A DNA stretch of 64,000 nucleotides from Oceanispirochaeta sp963676905 (GTDB lineage: Bacteria; Spirochaetota; Spirochaetia; DSM-2461): positions 4,154,001 to 4,218,000 of the forward strand of contig CAXXVE010000001.1 in assembly GCA_963676905.2 (NCBI GenBank), given 5' to 3'. Each line of letters begins with the position of its first letter. The first letter of the stretch is position 1. A program made the position numbers and the translations under genes. The notes under the pieces were generated by a model. It was not told the origin of the DNA, did not search any database, and worked only from the letters and a program-made list of their open reading frames with translations. Shown here piece by piece: positions 17,811-26,230 of the stretch.

Positions 17811-19043
17811 TCAGCTCTTCATACTTCCCGCCTTGCGGGAGCGGTTTACCTTCTCCATAGTTTTGAAGTATTCGGCGTTTTTCTTTATTTCCCTCAGGTC
17901 TTCGATAAAGAATTTGTTATCCACAATCTTGAATTTCTTGTTGTCCATCAGTTTCCGCAGAGCCAGAGCACCCGCCTCCTTAGTGAGGCCGACGATATTC
18001 ACAAGCTCTTTGGGGCCGTAGGGATAGGTGTAGGAGCGTTTTGAATCGGGATCTATCCTGTTCTTTTCAAGCTCAAGCAGAAGGGAGTCGTACATCCGCC
18101 CGGTGGGATCACCGATCATCGTGTTTTCAAGCTGCTTGTAGATGGACCATATCCGCTCGGCAAGCAGTATTGTCAGACGGGAGATGATCTTGGGCTGTTC
18201 CACAACCATGCTTTTAAAGTTGCTTCTGTTTACAGCCATCAGAACGCTGCTCTCATGGGCAATGGCCGACGCCGAACGGGGTTTGTTCTCAAGAAGAGCC
18301 ATCTCACCAAATATGTCTCCGGCTTTCAGGAGGGCCAGCATAACTTCATTGTTATCGACTATTTTGGTTATCCTGATGCTTCCCTTCTGGATAATATAGA
18401 GCTCGGGACCGAACTCCCCTTCACTGAAGACCATTGTATCCTTGGGATACTGCCTTATAAACTCGTTGGATTTTTCCACATCAAGATAGGCCACGGTGGC
18501 ATAGGGTTTGATCTTCTCCATCTTGACCCTTGCATCCCTGATATGATCGCCCTGGGGGCAGTGTTTAATATACTGATAGTAGGAGTAGTAGGCCTGATTG
18601 TACTGGTTCTGCTTTATGTAGTACTCGGCGACCTGATAGAGATGGGGAGGCTCAATTTCAGCGGAAGACTTGAAGGTCATCCTCGTCAGTGCCTCATCCA
18701 GCATCCTCACCTTACGGGAAAAGACGTTGATGATCTTCATAGCCACAGGCGTGTTCCGCTCGATGAGCAGAGAGTACTGATCTTTCCTGACTGAAATCAG
18801 AGTAACATCCGTCAGAGCCCGCGCCGTCTCAAGATGGTTATGAGTCGCCATGGTGGAAACTACACCGAAGAAATCTCCGGGCTTCAGTACTTCTCCACCC
18901 GACTCTTCCTCGATCTCGAATTCCTTACCGCAATGCACATTCCCGCTGCGGATGATGTAGAACTGACCGGCCTGTTTCCCTTCAACTGTGATGTATGCGC
19001 CTTTTTTGAAACTGACAAGGCCCAACTGCAGTGGATTATTCAT
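17811..19043 (-). CDS. Regulator with two cyclic-nucleotide-binding domains
   Basis: 410 residues from the ATG at 19043, chosen because GGAG lies 5 bases upstream; the frame is open to 19112. Two Crp-type cNMP-binding barrels: about 8-120 (FKKGAYITVEGKQAGQFYIIRSG) and about 190-305, the latter with a good phosphate-binding cassette (GEMALLENKPRSASA). Between them is a TPR-like helical stretch (YYIKQNQYNQAYYSYYQYI). The C-terminal 90 residues hold a winged-helix-like segment (ELVNIVGLTKEAGALALRKLM). It may be a transcription factor or a cNMP-sensing scaffold. Transcribed in the same direction as glyA, 77 bases downstream of it. Confidence 0.8.
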   Translation of the reverse strand: MNNPLQLGLVSFKKGAYITVEGKQAGQFYIIRSGNVHCGKEFEIEEESGGEVLKPGDFFGVVSTMATHNHLETARALTDVTLISVRKDQYSLLIERNTPVAMKIINVFSRKVRMLDEALTRMTFKSSAEIEPPHLYQVAEYYIKQNQYNQAYYSYYQYIKHCPQGDHIRDARVKMEKIKPYATVAYLDVEKSNEFIRQYPKDTMVFSEGEFGPELYIIQKGSIRITKIVDNNEVMLALLKAGDIFGEMALLENKPRSASAIAHESSVLMAVNRSNFKSMVVEQPKIISRLTILLAERIWSIYKQLENTMIGDPTGRMYDSLLLELEKNRIDPDSKRSYTYPYGPKELVNIVGLTKEAGALALRKLMDNKKFKIVDNKFFIEDLREIKKNAEYFKTMEKVNRSRKAGSMKS

Positions 19044-19120
19044 CCCGACTCCCATAAAAAAACTATAAGCCTTCTCCGACTGAATTTCATCCCGTCGGAG
19101 AAGAAAACTCATAGGGACAT

Positions 19121-20407
19121 TCAGTTATATATCGGAAAATCCTCACATAAAGATTGAACCTTTTTACCGATTTCGTCAATTTTATTTTTATCACCGCCGC
19201 TTTTCAGGATGGCGCAGACGTATTCGGCAACCTTTGCCATTTCACTCTCTTTCATTCCTCTTGAAGTTATGGCGGGAGAGCCGATTCTGACTCCGGAAGT
19301 AACAAAGGGGCTCTTCTGGTCAAAGGGGATTGCATTTTTGTTGACTGTAATATGAGCCATATCAAGCCATGCTTCCGCATCTTTACCTGTCACATCAAGG
19401 GGAGTCAGATCCACGAGCATCAGGTGGTTGTCTGTTCCGCCTGATACAATTCTGACACCGCCCTCTTCAAGTGCCGCAGCCAGGGCAGCCGCATTTTTAA
19501 CAACCTGTTCCTGGTAGGATGTAAAGTCGGGAAGAAGAGCCTCTTTAAACGCAACTGCTTTCGCTGCAATGATATGCATAAGAGGTCCGCCCTGACATCC
19601 GGGGAAGATGGCACCGTTTACAATCTCGGACCAGTTCTTAACCCGGCCGGATTTGGGAGCCACAATACCCATGTCGTTTTCACCGTCTTTGCCCATAAGG
19701 ATCATACCGCCGCGGGGTCCGCGGAGGGTCTTGTGGGTTGTGGTTGTTGTAAAGTGTGAAGCCTGCAGGGGAGAGGGATGGCAGCCTGCCGCAACAAGAC
19801 CGGCAATATGGGCCATATCGGTCATCAGATAGGCGCCGACCTCATCGGCAATGGCACGGAATTTGTCAAACTCAAGGGTTCTGGGATAGGCGGATGCACC
19901 GGCTATGATCATCTTCGGTTTACACTCTTTGGCGGTCTTCAGAAGCGCATCATAATCGATAGTCTCACTGTCCTTATCTACACCATAACTTACAATATTG
20001 TAGAGTTGACCGGAGAAGTTTACGGGAGAACCGTGTGTAAGATGGCCTCCATGGGCCAGATTCATACCGAGAACAGTGTCCCCGGGTTTGCAGACTGAAA
20101 GGTAGACACCCAGATTTGCCTGGGAGCCTGAATGGGGCTGAACGTTGGCGTATTCACAGCCGAAGAGTTCCTTTGCCCTGGCAACAGCCAGATCCTCAGC
20201 CTCATCTACGAATTCACAGCCTCCGTAGTATCTCTTTCCGGAATATCCCTCAGCATACTTGTTTGTCAGGACTGAGCCCGCCGCTTCAAGTACAGCCTTA
20301 GAAACAATGTTCTCCGAAGCAATAAGCTCCAGATTCCCCTTCTGTCTGTTCAGCTCACGTCCCATGGCTGCAAACAGTTCCGGATCAAAACTCTGCAATT
20401 CAGTCAT
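19121..20407 (-). CDS. glyA: Serine hydroxymethyltransferase
   Basis: 428 residues. Interconverts serine and glycine with transfer of the one-carbon unit to tetrahydrofolate; PLP enzyme. The Schiff-base lysine is Lys226 in TTTTHKTLRGPRGG. N-terminal LIASENIVS and YAEGYSGKRYYGGCEFVD are family signatures. Full length. A hairpin at 20474-20491 separates it from the transglutaminase operon upstream, so it probably has its own promoter. Confidence 0.96.
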   Translation of the reverse strand: MTELQSFDPELFAAMGRELNRQKGNLELIASENIVSKAVLEAAGSVLTNKYAEGYSGKRYYGGCEFVDEAEDLAVARAKELFGCEYANVQPHSGSQANLGVYLSVCKPGDTVLGMNLAHGGHLTHGSPVNFSGQLYNIVSYGVDKDSETIDYDALLKTAKECKPKMIIAGASAYPRTLEFDKFRAIADEVGAYLMTDMAHIAGLVAAGCHPSPLQASHFTTTTTHKTLRGPRGGMILMGKDGENDMGIVAPKSGRVKNWSEIVNGAIFPGCQGGPLMHIIAAKAVAFKEALLPDFTSYQEQVVKNAAALAAALEEGGVRIVSGGTDNHLMLVDLTPLDVTGKDAEAWLDMAHITVNKNAIPFDQKSPFVTSGVRIGSPAITSRGMKESEMAKVAEYVCAILKSGGDKNKIDEIGKKVQSLCEDFPIYN

Positions 20408-20473
20408 CCACCCTCTCCTTGAAACCGGCCCGATAGAGATATCCCGACCGGCAGAAATAAATTTTATAAAACA

Positions 20474-20491
20474 GGGGACTTATGTGTCCCC
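20474..20491 (-). terminator. Terminator of the ECF sigma operon
   Basis: GGGGAC (20474-20479) and GTCCCC (20486-20491) form a 6-bp G+C stem with a 6-base loop. Read on the minus strand it follows the transglutaminase stop at 20498 and is followed by TGTTTTAT. It lies between that operon and glyA. Confidence 0.55.
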
Positions 20492-20497
20492 ATTCAT

Positions 20498-22093
20498 TTA
20501 CTGTTGAGCCATTATAGCAATATCTTTCCAGTTTATGGAACAGCTATCAAGATTGCCGAGCCATTCTGCATATGTATTCTGGCGGCTGTAGGAGGCGCGG
20601 CTCCCTGTCCGGACACGGTTCATGACATCAGGATAGTCTATCTCTCCCCTGCTAAAGGAAATATAACCGGAATCCAGCTGCCCGAAACCGCCGGGAGAGG
20701 TGCCGCCCTCTTCCAGAAGATAGTCAAGCAGCCCGTCGCCGGCGGCCGTATCAACGGGAATCCATCCTACATCCGACAGATAGACCTCCGCCCAGTGATG
20801 GGAGACGGCTGTTTCAGCACCGGGAGGAGCCCATACACCCGATACAACCCTGGCCGGGACATCTACCGAACGGCAGAGAGCGGTAAAGAGAGAGGCGTAC
20901 CCCAGAGAGTCGGCCCGTCTTGTGGTAAGCCACAGAGAGGGATCTGTTTCCGGATTCTCAAGATCGGGGCTCAGTCTCCACAGGACATAATCATAAAGAA
21001 GGGATGCAATCCTGAAAGGATGAGCCTCTCTGTTAATAACAGCCAGAGCGGTTCTTCTGAAGTCGGAAGCGGGAATTCCGGGGCTGTCGGCGGTCCATCT
21101 CTCCACAAGGAGCCCGTTGGTGTAGCTTCTGGGAATGGAAGACTGACTGAGAGAGTAGTTGACTGATCTGCTTTCAAGCCCGTATTCATAATCCAGGCTG
21201 AGGTCATCTCCGCTGCTCAGATTCTTGAGAACAAGAAGACTCTTCTCCTCCCCTTCAAGAAGGATCTGGCCCGGTCTGTTTACGGGACGCGGAATATTCA
21301 GAACCAGTCCGTTCCCCGGGAGAGCGGCAATATGGGAGATTTCAATATCCTGCCTGATTTTTCTACCGACAGGTTCACCGAGTGTGAGCCCCTCGGGCTG
21401 AATGACTTCAATACTTACGGGATTACTGTACCCCGACGGGGTAAAGAGGTAGACGGGTCCGCTTCTTGCATTCTGGGGAAGAAAGAAAGAGACACCGTCG
21501 TTCTGCCAGGAGTATATATACTCCTCGGGAACGATCATATAGTTGCTCTCATCGGGAGAATCCAGCACACCGTCGGGGGCTTCACCCGAAATACTGACAA
21601 GGATACGGCTGTTCTTTTTGCGAAGCCCCATCTTGTCGCCTTTCAGAATAATCAGCTCACCGGGACGGAAGCTGCTGCTGTTAATCTGTGAGAGAAAGGG
21701 TTTTCCAGGGAGAAAGGCGCCTGCAGCAAGGGCGGGAACTCTGTCGGAGAGGACAAAGAGTGATCCCCGGCTCCTTCCGCCGCTGGTCTCGACCGAAACA
21801 AGTCCGGAGCTTTTGACAGGAGGAACCCTCAGCTTGATCTGCTCATCATTCCAGGACTCCACAAACTGGGCGGTCAGGGGGAAATTATCAAGATAGACCC
21901 GCCCTTTGGACCGGCTGATCCCGAAATTCCTTCCGTTTATAACCATAGAGTCCCCGGGGCTTACACGGGCTGGCTCAAGGGAGTCGATAACTGGTCTGGT
22001 GCGGGAGATGGTCAGACTCACTGAAAAAAGAAGGATCAGCACCGCAAAAAGTGCACCTGGAATTATATGAAAGAGAAGAATATTTTTTTTCAT
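20498..22093 (-). CDS. Exported IPT/TIG and transglutaminase-like protein
   Basis: 531 residues. An N-terminal membrane or signal segment (about 6-28) is followed by one clear IPT/TIG immunoglobulin-like domain (about 35-112, PARVSPGDSMVINGRNFG) and a second weaker one (about 130-235, FRPGELIILKGDKMG). A C-terminal transglutaminase-like core (about 370-460) carries the Cys in SLFTALCRSVDVPARVVSG, His in HHWAEVYL and Asp in WIPVDTA, so the triad is complete. It may cross-link or cleave cell-surface proteins. Last gene of the sigma/anti-sigma operon and followed by a terminator, so it is likely a main target of the ECF regulon. Confidence 0.85.
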   Translation of the reverse strand: MKKNILLFHIIPGALFAVLILLFSVSLTISRTRPVIDSLEPARVSPGDSMVINGRNFGISRSKGRVYLDNFPLTAQFVESWNDEQIKLRVPPVKSSGLVSVETSGGRSRGSLFVLSDRVPALAAGAFLPGKPFLSQINSSSFRPGELIILKGDKMGLRKKNSRILVSISGEAPDGVLDSPDESNYMIVPEEYIYSWQNDGVSFFLPQNARSGPVYLFTPSGYSNPVSIEVIQPEGLTLGEPVGRKIRQDIEISHIAALPGNGLVLNIPRPVNRPGQILLEGEEKSLLVLKNLSSGDDLSLDYEYGLESRSVNYSLSQSSIPRSYTNGLLVERWTADSPGIPASDFRRTALAVINREAHPFRIASLLYDYVLWRLSPDLENPETDPSLWLTTRRADSLGYASLFTALCRSVDVPARVVSGVWAPPGAETAVSHHWAEVYLSDVGWIPVDTAAGDGLLDYLLEEGGTSPGGFGQLDSGYISFSRGEIDYPDVMNRVRTGSRASYSRQNTYAEWLGNLDSCSINWKDIAIMAQQ

Positions 22094-22122
22094 GGACTAC
22101 CTTGCAGGGAGTTTCCTACCCT

Positions 22123-22701
22123 CTATTTCTGCCCGTCTGAAGAATCCGCCGCAGCAGTTCCGACCTCGGTATAGGGTCTGATATTCAGGGCCATTTCAAT
22201 ATGTATTTGTTCAGGATTATCCATATCTTCAAGCTTACCCAGGGGGTAGAAGTAGATGATCTCGTCATAATCCAGAGGAATACTCCTCATACTTGTAAAA
22301 TAGCGCAAATTTTCTTTTTGGTCACCCTCAGCGGGAACCCTCAGCCAGATTTCACTCTGAGCCACAAGGATAAGGCCGCCCTGGTTCTTTCTGTAGGGAG
22401 TGAAGTGCATGGAGAGCTTGGCCTGCTCATTCTGCATATTGATTGTAACCGCCCGGCCGGGAATTGTCAGTTTCTCAACCGATGACTGCCAGACAACATC
22501 CTCTACCTGCTGAAAAAGCTTGGCCTGGATGCGAACTGTAAGGGCATCTTTGAGTATCTGCTCCATATTCAGCTGGTTCTGCTGAGCCTGCGCCGGATTC
22601 TGCTCACTTTGAGCCGGATTCTGATCCGTCTGATTTTGAGACATAACCCCGTATTCGACAAAACTTAACAGAAGGAGTCCAAAGAACAGAGTTTTTTTCA
22701 T
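22123..22701 (-). CDS. Small exported protein with Gln/Asn-rich repeats, unknown function
   Basis: 192 residues, not recognised. Signal peptide at about 1-21. Residues 22-45 are a low-complexity Q/N/P stretch with the tandem unit QNPAQ. The remainder looks mainly beta (VEKLTIPGRAVTINMQNEQAKL, LDYDEIIYFYPLG) with no catalytic motif. It sits between the anti-sigma factor (stop overlaps its start by one base) and the transglutaminase protein. Placement suggests a partner in the same envelope function. Confidence 0.8.
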   Translation of the reverse strand: MKKTLFFGLLLLSFVEYGVMSQNQTDQNPAQSEQNPAQAQQNQLNMEQILKDALTVRIQAKLFQQVEDVVWQSSVEKLTIPGRAVTINMQNEQAKLSMHFTPYRKNQGGLILVAQSEIWLRVPAEGDQKENLRYFTSMRSIPLDYDEIIYFYPLGKLEDMDNPEQIHIEMALNIRPYTEVGTAAADSSDGQK

Positions 22702-23270
22702 CAGCGGGATGAACCCCCGAATGCGGCATTACGCAGGAGTTCAGACTCACCCACATGGGCAAGATTCAGATTAACTGGCAGTTCCATGCTGACTTCCTGA
22801 TTGAAGAGGGAGTCCCCTCCGTTCTGTTCAATCATGCTGAGTACAGCCTGTATATCACTGCCTGACATCTGCAGATCTCCGGGAGGTACGGACCAGCCTT
22901 CGCTCAGGGCGAGGGGAATGTCGGTATAACTCTGGGAGGGACCTGTACCGGCTGTGGCAAAACCAAGAAAGAAGGCGAGAATAGCCGCAGCTGCAGCGGC
23001 CATGGGAATAAAGGGTGTCCTGAAGCGGGAGCGTTCTTCCGAGGGAGCCCCCACATTGCTCTTATGACGGATAAGCATCTGCAGATCATCATAGGAACCG
23101 GCTGACTCGGGGATTTCCTCGGAATGCAGCAGTTCGGACTGGGCGGAAAACCCCTCCAAAACCGACCGGCACTCAGAGCACTCATTCAGATGGACTTCAA
23201 TTTTTTCTTTCCAGGGACTGTGAACTTCACCGTCGTAGAAAGCGGACAACAATTTGCTGTCAGGGCACAT
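22701..23270 (-). CDS. Zinc-finger anti-sigma factor, membrane-anchored
   Basis: 189 residues from the ATG at 23270, chosen because AGGGAG lies 6 bases upstream; the frame is open to 23297. The N-terminal zinc anti-sigma motif is His27-x3-Cys31-x2-Cys34 (HLNECSEC), the ZAS signature that binds ECF sigma factors. One membrane helix follows at about 90-112 (AAAAAAILAFFLGFATAG), then an exported tail. The start overlaps the sigma factor stop by 11 bases, so the two are translationally coupled. Confidence 0.88.
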   Translation of the reverse strand: MCPDSKLLSAFYDGEVHSPWKEKIEVHLNECSECRSVLEGFSAQSELLHSEEIPESAGSYDDLQMLIRHKSNVGAPSEERSRFRTPFIPMAAAAAAILAFFLGFATAGTGPSQSYTDIPLALSEGWSVPPGDLQMSGSDIQAVLSMIEQNGGDSLFNQEVSMELPVNLNLAHVGESELLRNAAFGGSSR

Positions 23271-23772
23271 AGACATCTCCCTTATCAAGTATTTCACTCA
23301 GTTTCTGTCTTGCACGGAAAACCCGTATTTTTACATTACCTTCAGAGATTTTGAGAATCTCCCCAATCTGCTTATAGTTGAGATTTGCATACTCTTTCAA
23401 AGATAAAACAACTCTCATCTTATAAGGCAACTTCATTAATGCTTCCTGAACGAGTTTTTTCGACTCGTCCTCCATAAGCCCCTTCTCTCCATCATTGACG
23501 ATCTCGGGTTTGGGCTCATGGTAGTGCTTCTGATAGGCGTTTCTCTCCCGGCCTTTCCGTTTTTCATGGTTGTAGGCCAGATTCTTCACTACGCGGATCA
23601 TCCAGAACTTGGCCTGATCCCCGGCGGGAATCTTATCCATCCGTTCGTAATAACGGACGAAAGCCTCCTGGCAGAGGTCTTCACTTACCTCCATGCTTCC
23701 GGTAATCCTGTAAGCGACACGTATCAGGACAGGGTAAAACTCTTTGTATGCAAGTTCAAAATCTTTAGACAC
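23260..23772 (-). CDS. ECF RNA polymerase sigma factor
   Basis: 170 residues with region 2 (DLCQEAFVRYYERM, WMIRVVKNLAYNHEKRK) and region 4 (LPYKMRVVLSLKEYANLNYKQI, then GNVKIRVFRARQKL), the two-domain ECF/SigW-like form. The start is a GTG at 23772 with GAGGG about 9 bases upstream. First gene of a four-gene operon with its anti-sigma factor, a small exported protein and the transglutaminase protein. It lies 57 bases after cysS on the same strand, so cysS read-through is possible. Confidence 0.93.
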   Translation of the reverse strand: MSKDFELAYKEFYPVLIRVAYRITGSMEVSEDLCQEAFVRYYERMDKIPAGDQAKFWMIRVVKNLAYNHEKRKGRERNAYQKHYHEPKPEIVNDGEKGLMEDESKKLVQEALMKLPYKMRVVLSLKEYANLNYKQIGEILKISEGNVKIRVFRARQKLSEILDKGDVYVP

Positions 23773-23829
23773 GCAGTTCTACCCTCTCAACATTAAAACA
23801 TGATAGCCCGGAAGCTGTTACATGAAAAT

Positions 23830-25242
23830 TCAATTTTTTTTCCATTTCGGGCCATCGGGAGAGTCAATGATTTGAATTCCCATTTCAAGAAGCTGATCCC
23901 TGATCTCATCGGACCGGGCAAAATCTTTGTTTTTTCTGGCTTCCTGACGCTCGGTGATCAGAGCTTCAATATCGGCATCAAGGCTCTCTTCTTCCTCTTC
24001 GGCAGCTTCGGCATCAAGCTTCAGCCCGAGAATCCTGTCCATATCCATAATGAGGGTCAGTTTATCGGTGGCGGAAAGCTCTCTGTTTTTAAGCAGGCTC
24101 CAGATATCCGCGAGGGCTCTGGGGGTATTGAGGTCCATGGCCATATGGTCCCGGAACTCGGCCAGAACGGCCTTACCCGCATCCGAAAGATCCTGAACGT
24201 CTCCCGCCTTACCCTCTGTTTTAAGTGAGGCTATCTTCCGCATCAGGGACTCGCGGGCCGAGCGGGAAGCATCAAGGGACTCCCAGCTGAACACAAGCTG
24301 TGATCTGTAATGCCCGCCCAGAAGGAAATAGCGGTAGTCAAGAGCATCATAACCCTTGTCTATCAGATCCTGGAGGGTTATAAAACCGCCCTTGGACTTG
24401 GACATCTTGCCGCTCTTCATCAGAATAAATTCATTGTGAAGCCAGTAGTTGACCCACTTACAGCCGTTGGCCGCCTCAGACTGGGCAATTTCGTTTGTAT
24501 GGTGGACGGGAATGTGGTCCACACCGCCGCAGTGAATATCAAAGTGGGGCCCCAGATATTTTGTACTCATGGCAGAGCACTCAATATGCCAGCCGGGATA
24601 ACCGACGCCCCAGGGGGATTCCCAGGTCATGGCCTGATCCTCAAACTTGCTGTTTGTAAACCAGAGGACAAAGTCTGTGTAGTTTCTCTTGTTCTCATCC
24701 ACCGCGACACGGGCACCGTGCTGCAGATCCTGGTTCTCCAGATTGGCCATTCTTCCGTACTCGGGAAATTTCGAAGTATCAAAGTAGACATTTCCGCCAG
24801 CCACATAGGTGAAGCCCTTGTCTTCAAGAGTCTTCACCATATCTATCATATCCTGAATATGTTCTGTGGCCTTGCAGACCTGGTTGGGACGGATGATATT
24901 CAGGCGCTCCGAGTCTTTAAAGAAGGCGTTTGTGAAGTGCTCGGCAATATCCCAGACAGTCATGCCCTGCTCCCGGGCACTCTTGATCATCTTGTCCTCA
25001 CCGTCATCTCCGTCACCGGTCAGATGTCCCACGTCGGTTACGTTCATAACATGGTTCACCTTGTATCCGGCATACTCGAGAGTCCGTTTCAGAATATCTT
25101 CATATGTATAGGCCCGCATGTTTCCGATATGGGCGTAGTTGTATACTGTGGGACCGCAGCAGTAGAGTCCTACCTCCCCCTCTTTCAGGGGAATAAACTC
25201 TTCCAGCTGTCTTCCGGCGGAATTAACCAATTTCACTTTCAC
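23830..25242 (-). CDS. cysS: Cysteine--tRNA ligase
   Basis: 470 residues, class Ia aminoacyl-tRNA synthetase charging tRNA-Cys. The HIGH-type motif is HIGN (38-41), preceded by Cys29 of the zinc site; further zinc/active-site residues are in GWHIECSAMS and HCGGVDHIPVHHTNEIAQ. KMSKS is present in SGKMSKSKGGF. The C-terminal anticodon region ends with the typical FARSDEIRDQLLEMGIQIID. The start is a GTG (25242) with GAGG about 8 bases upstream. Divergent from murB. Confidence 0.96.
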   Translation of the reverse strand: MKVKLVNSAGRQLEEFIPLKEGEVGLYCCGPTVYNYAHIGNMRAYTYEDILKRTLEYAGYKVNHVMNVTDVGHLTGDGDDGEDKMIKSAREQGMTVWDIAEHFTNAFFKDSERLNIIRPNQVCKATEHIQDMIDMVKTLEDKGFTYVAGGNVYFDTSKFPEYGRMANLENQDLQHGARVAVDENKRNYTDFVLWFTNSKFEDQAMTWESPWGVGYPGWHIECSAMSTKYLGPHFDIHCGGVDHIPVHHTNEIAQSEAANGCKWVNYWLHNEFILMKSGKMSKSKGGFITLQDLIDKGYDALDYRYFLLGGHYRSQLVFSWESLDASRSARESLMRKIASLKTEGKAGDVQDLSDAGKAVLAEFRDHMAMDLNTPRALADIWSLLKNRELSATDKLTLIMDMDRILGLKLDAEAAEEEEESLDADIEALITERQEARKNKDFARSDEIRDQLLEMGIQIIDSPDGPKWKKN

Positions 25243-25306
25243 AAATACACCTCACTGTGTTGCCACTTACGGGCTGTCCATTTATCATTAAGTTGTGTAC
25301 AAATTA

Positions 25307-26230
25307 ATGAATTTGAAGAGAAAAATCAACATACGCGGAATAATCCGCGAGGATGAGCCTCTCACAGGCTATACGAGCTTCCGGATCGGAGGAAAAGCGG
25401 ATTACTACGCCGAACCTGCTGATGAATCGGACTTTACAGACCTACTGAAACAGCTGAAGGAACTGAAGGTGCCCTGGTTCATACTGGGGGGCGGTGCCAA
25501 TCTTCTGATTGCCGACAAGGGCATAAGGGGTTTTGTTATATCCACGGCAAATCTGGACAGAGTGTCCCTTGAGGGCACAACCCTGACCCTGGGGGCGGGA
25601 CTGCCCGTTTCCGACGGCGCTGCCTACGCAGCGGACCAGGGGCTTGAAGGTCTGGAGTTTATCTACGCCATGCCCGGCTCGGTGGGGGGCGCCCTCTGGA
25701 TGAATGCCCGCTGCTATGACGGGGAAATTGCGTCGGTATTCAAAGGGGCCCGGATTCTGAATGAGAATCTGGAGATTCAGTATATTCCCTTTAAAGCTGA
25801 ACAGTGGGAGTATAAAGTCTCTCCCTTCCAGAACAGACCCTGGATTATCCTGTCGGCTGACTTTGAACTGAAAAACGGTGATTCCACAGCCCTTTGGAGC
25901 AGAATGCTTGAAATCAGGGAGGACAGGGAGGACAAGGGCCATTTCAACGCGCCCTGCGGTGGTTCCACCTTCAAGAACAACAGAGATTTCGGAGCCCCTT
26001 CGGGCAAGCTTATTGAAGAGGCGGGGCTGAAAGGGACAAGGATCGGAGGTGCGGCAGTGTCCGACTGGCACGGCAATATCCTGATCAATGAAGACGGTGC
26101 CAGTGCGTCAGACATGGACAATCTAATCCGCAAGGTTCAGAAAAAAGTAAAGGATGAGACAGGATTTCTTCTGGAACCGGAAGTACTGAAAGTCGGAGAC
26201 TGGGGAGATGATGATGCAGAATCTGATTGA
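25307..26230 (+). CDS. murB: UDP-N-acetylenolpyruvoylglucosamine reductase
   Basis: 307 residues from the ATG at 25307 (a GTG at 25295 is possible; neither has a good ribosome site). FAD enzyme making UDP-MurNAc for peptidoglycan. Visible: TSFRIGGKADYY, FILGGGANLL, YAMPGSVGGALWMNARCY in the FAD domain, and CGGSTFKNN with the catalytic Ser, followed by GKLIEEAGLKG. The end overlaps mgtE by 23 bases. Confidence 0.94.
   Translation: MNLKRKINIRGIIREDEPLTGYTSFRIGGKADYYAEPADESDFTDLLKQLKELKVPWFILGGGANLLIADKGIRGFVISTANLDRVSLEGTTLTLGAGLPVSDGAAYAADQGLEGLEFIYAMPGSVGGALWMNARCYDGEIASVFKGARILNENLEIQYIPFKAEQWEYKVSPFQNRPWIILSADFELKNGDSTALWSRMLEIREDREDKGHFNAPCGGSTFKNNRDFGAPSGKLIEEAGLKGTRIGGAAVSDWHGNILINEDGASASDMDNLIRKVQKKVKDETGFLLEPEVLKVGDWGDDDAESD

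Noticed and set aside
24310..25356. 348-codon plus-strand open frame
   Set aside because: It lies opposite the well-supported cysS gene, has no domain features, and is explained by codon bias of the real strand.
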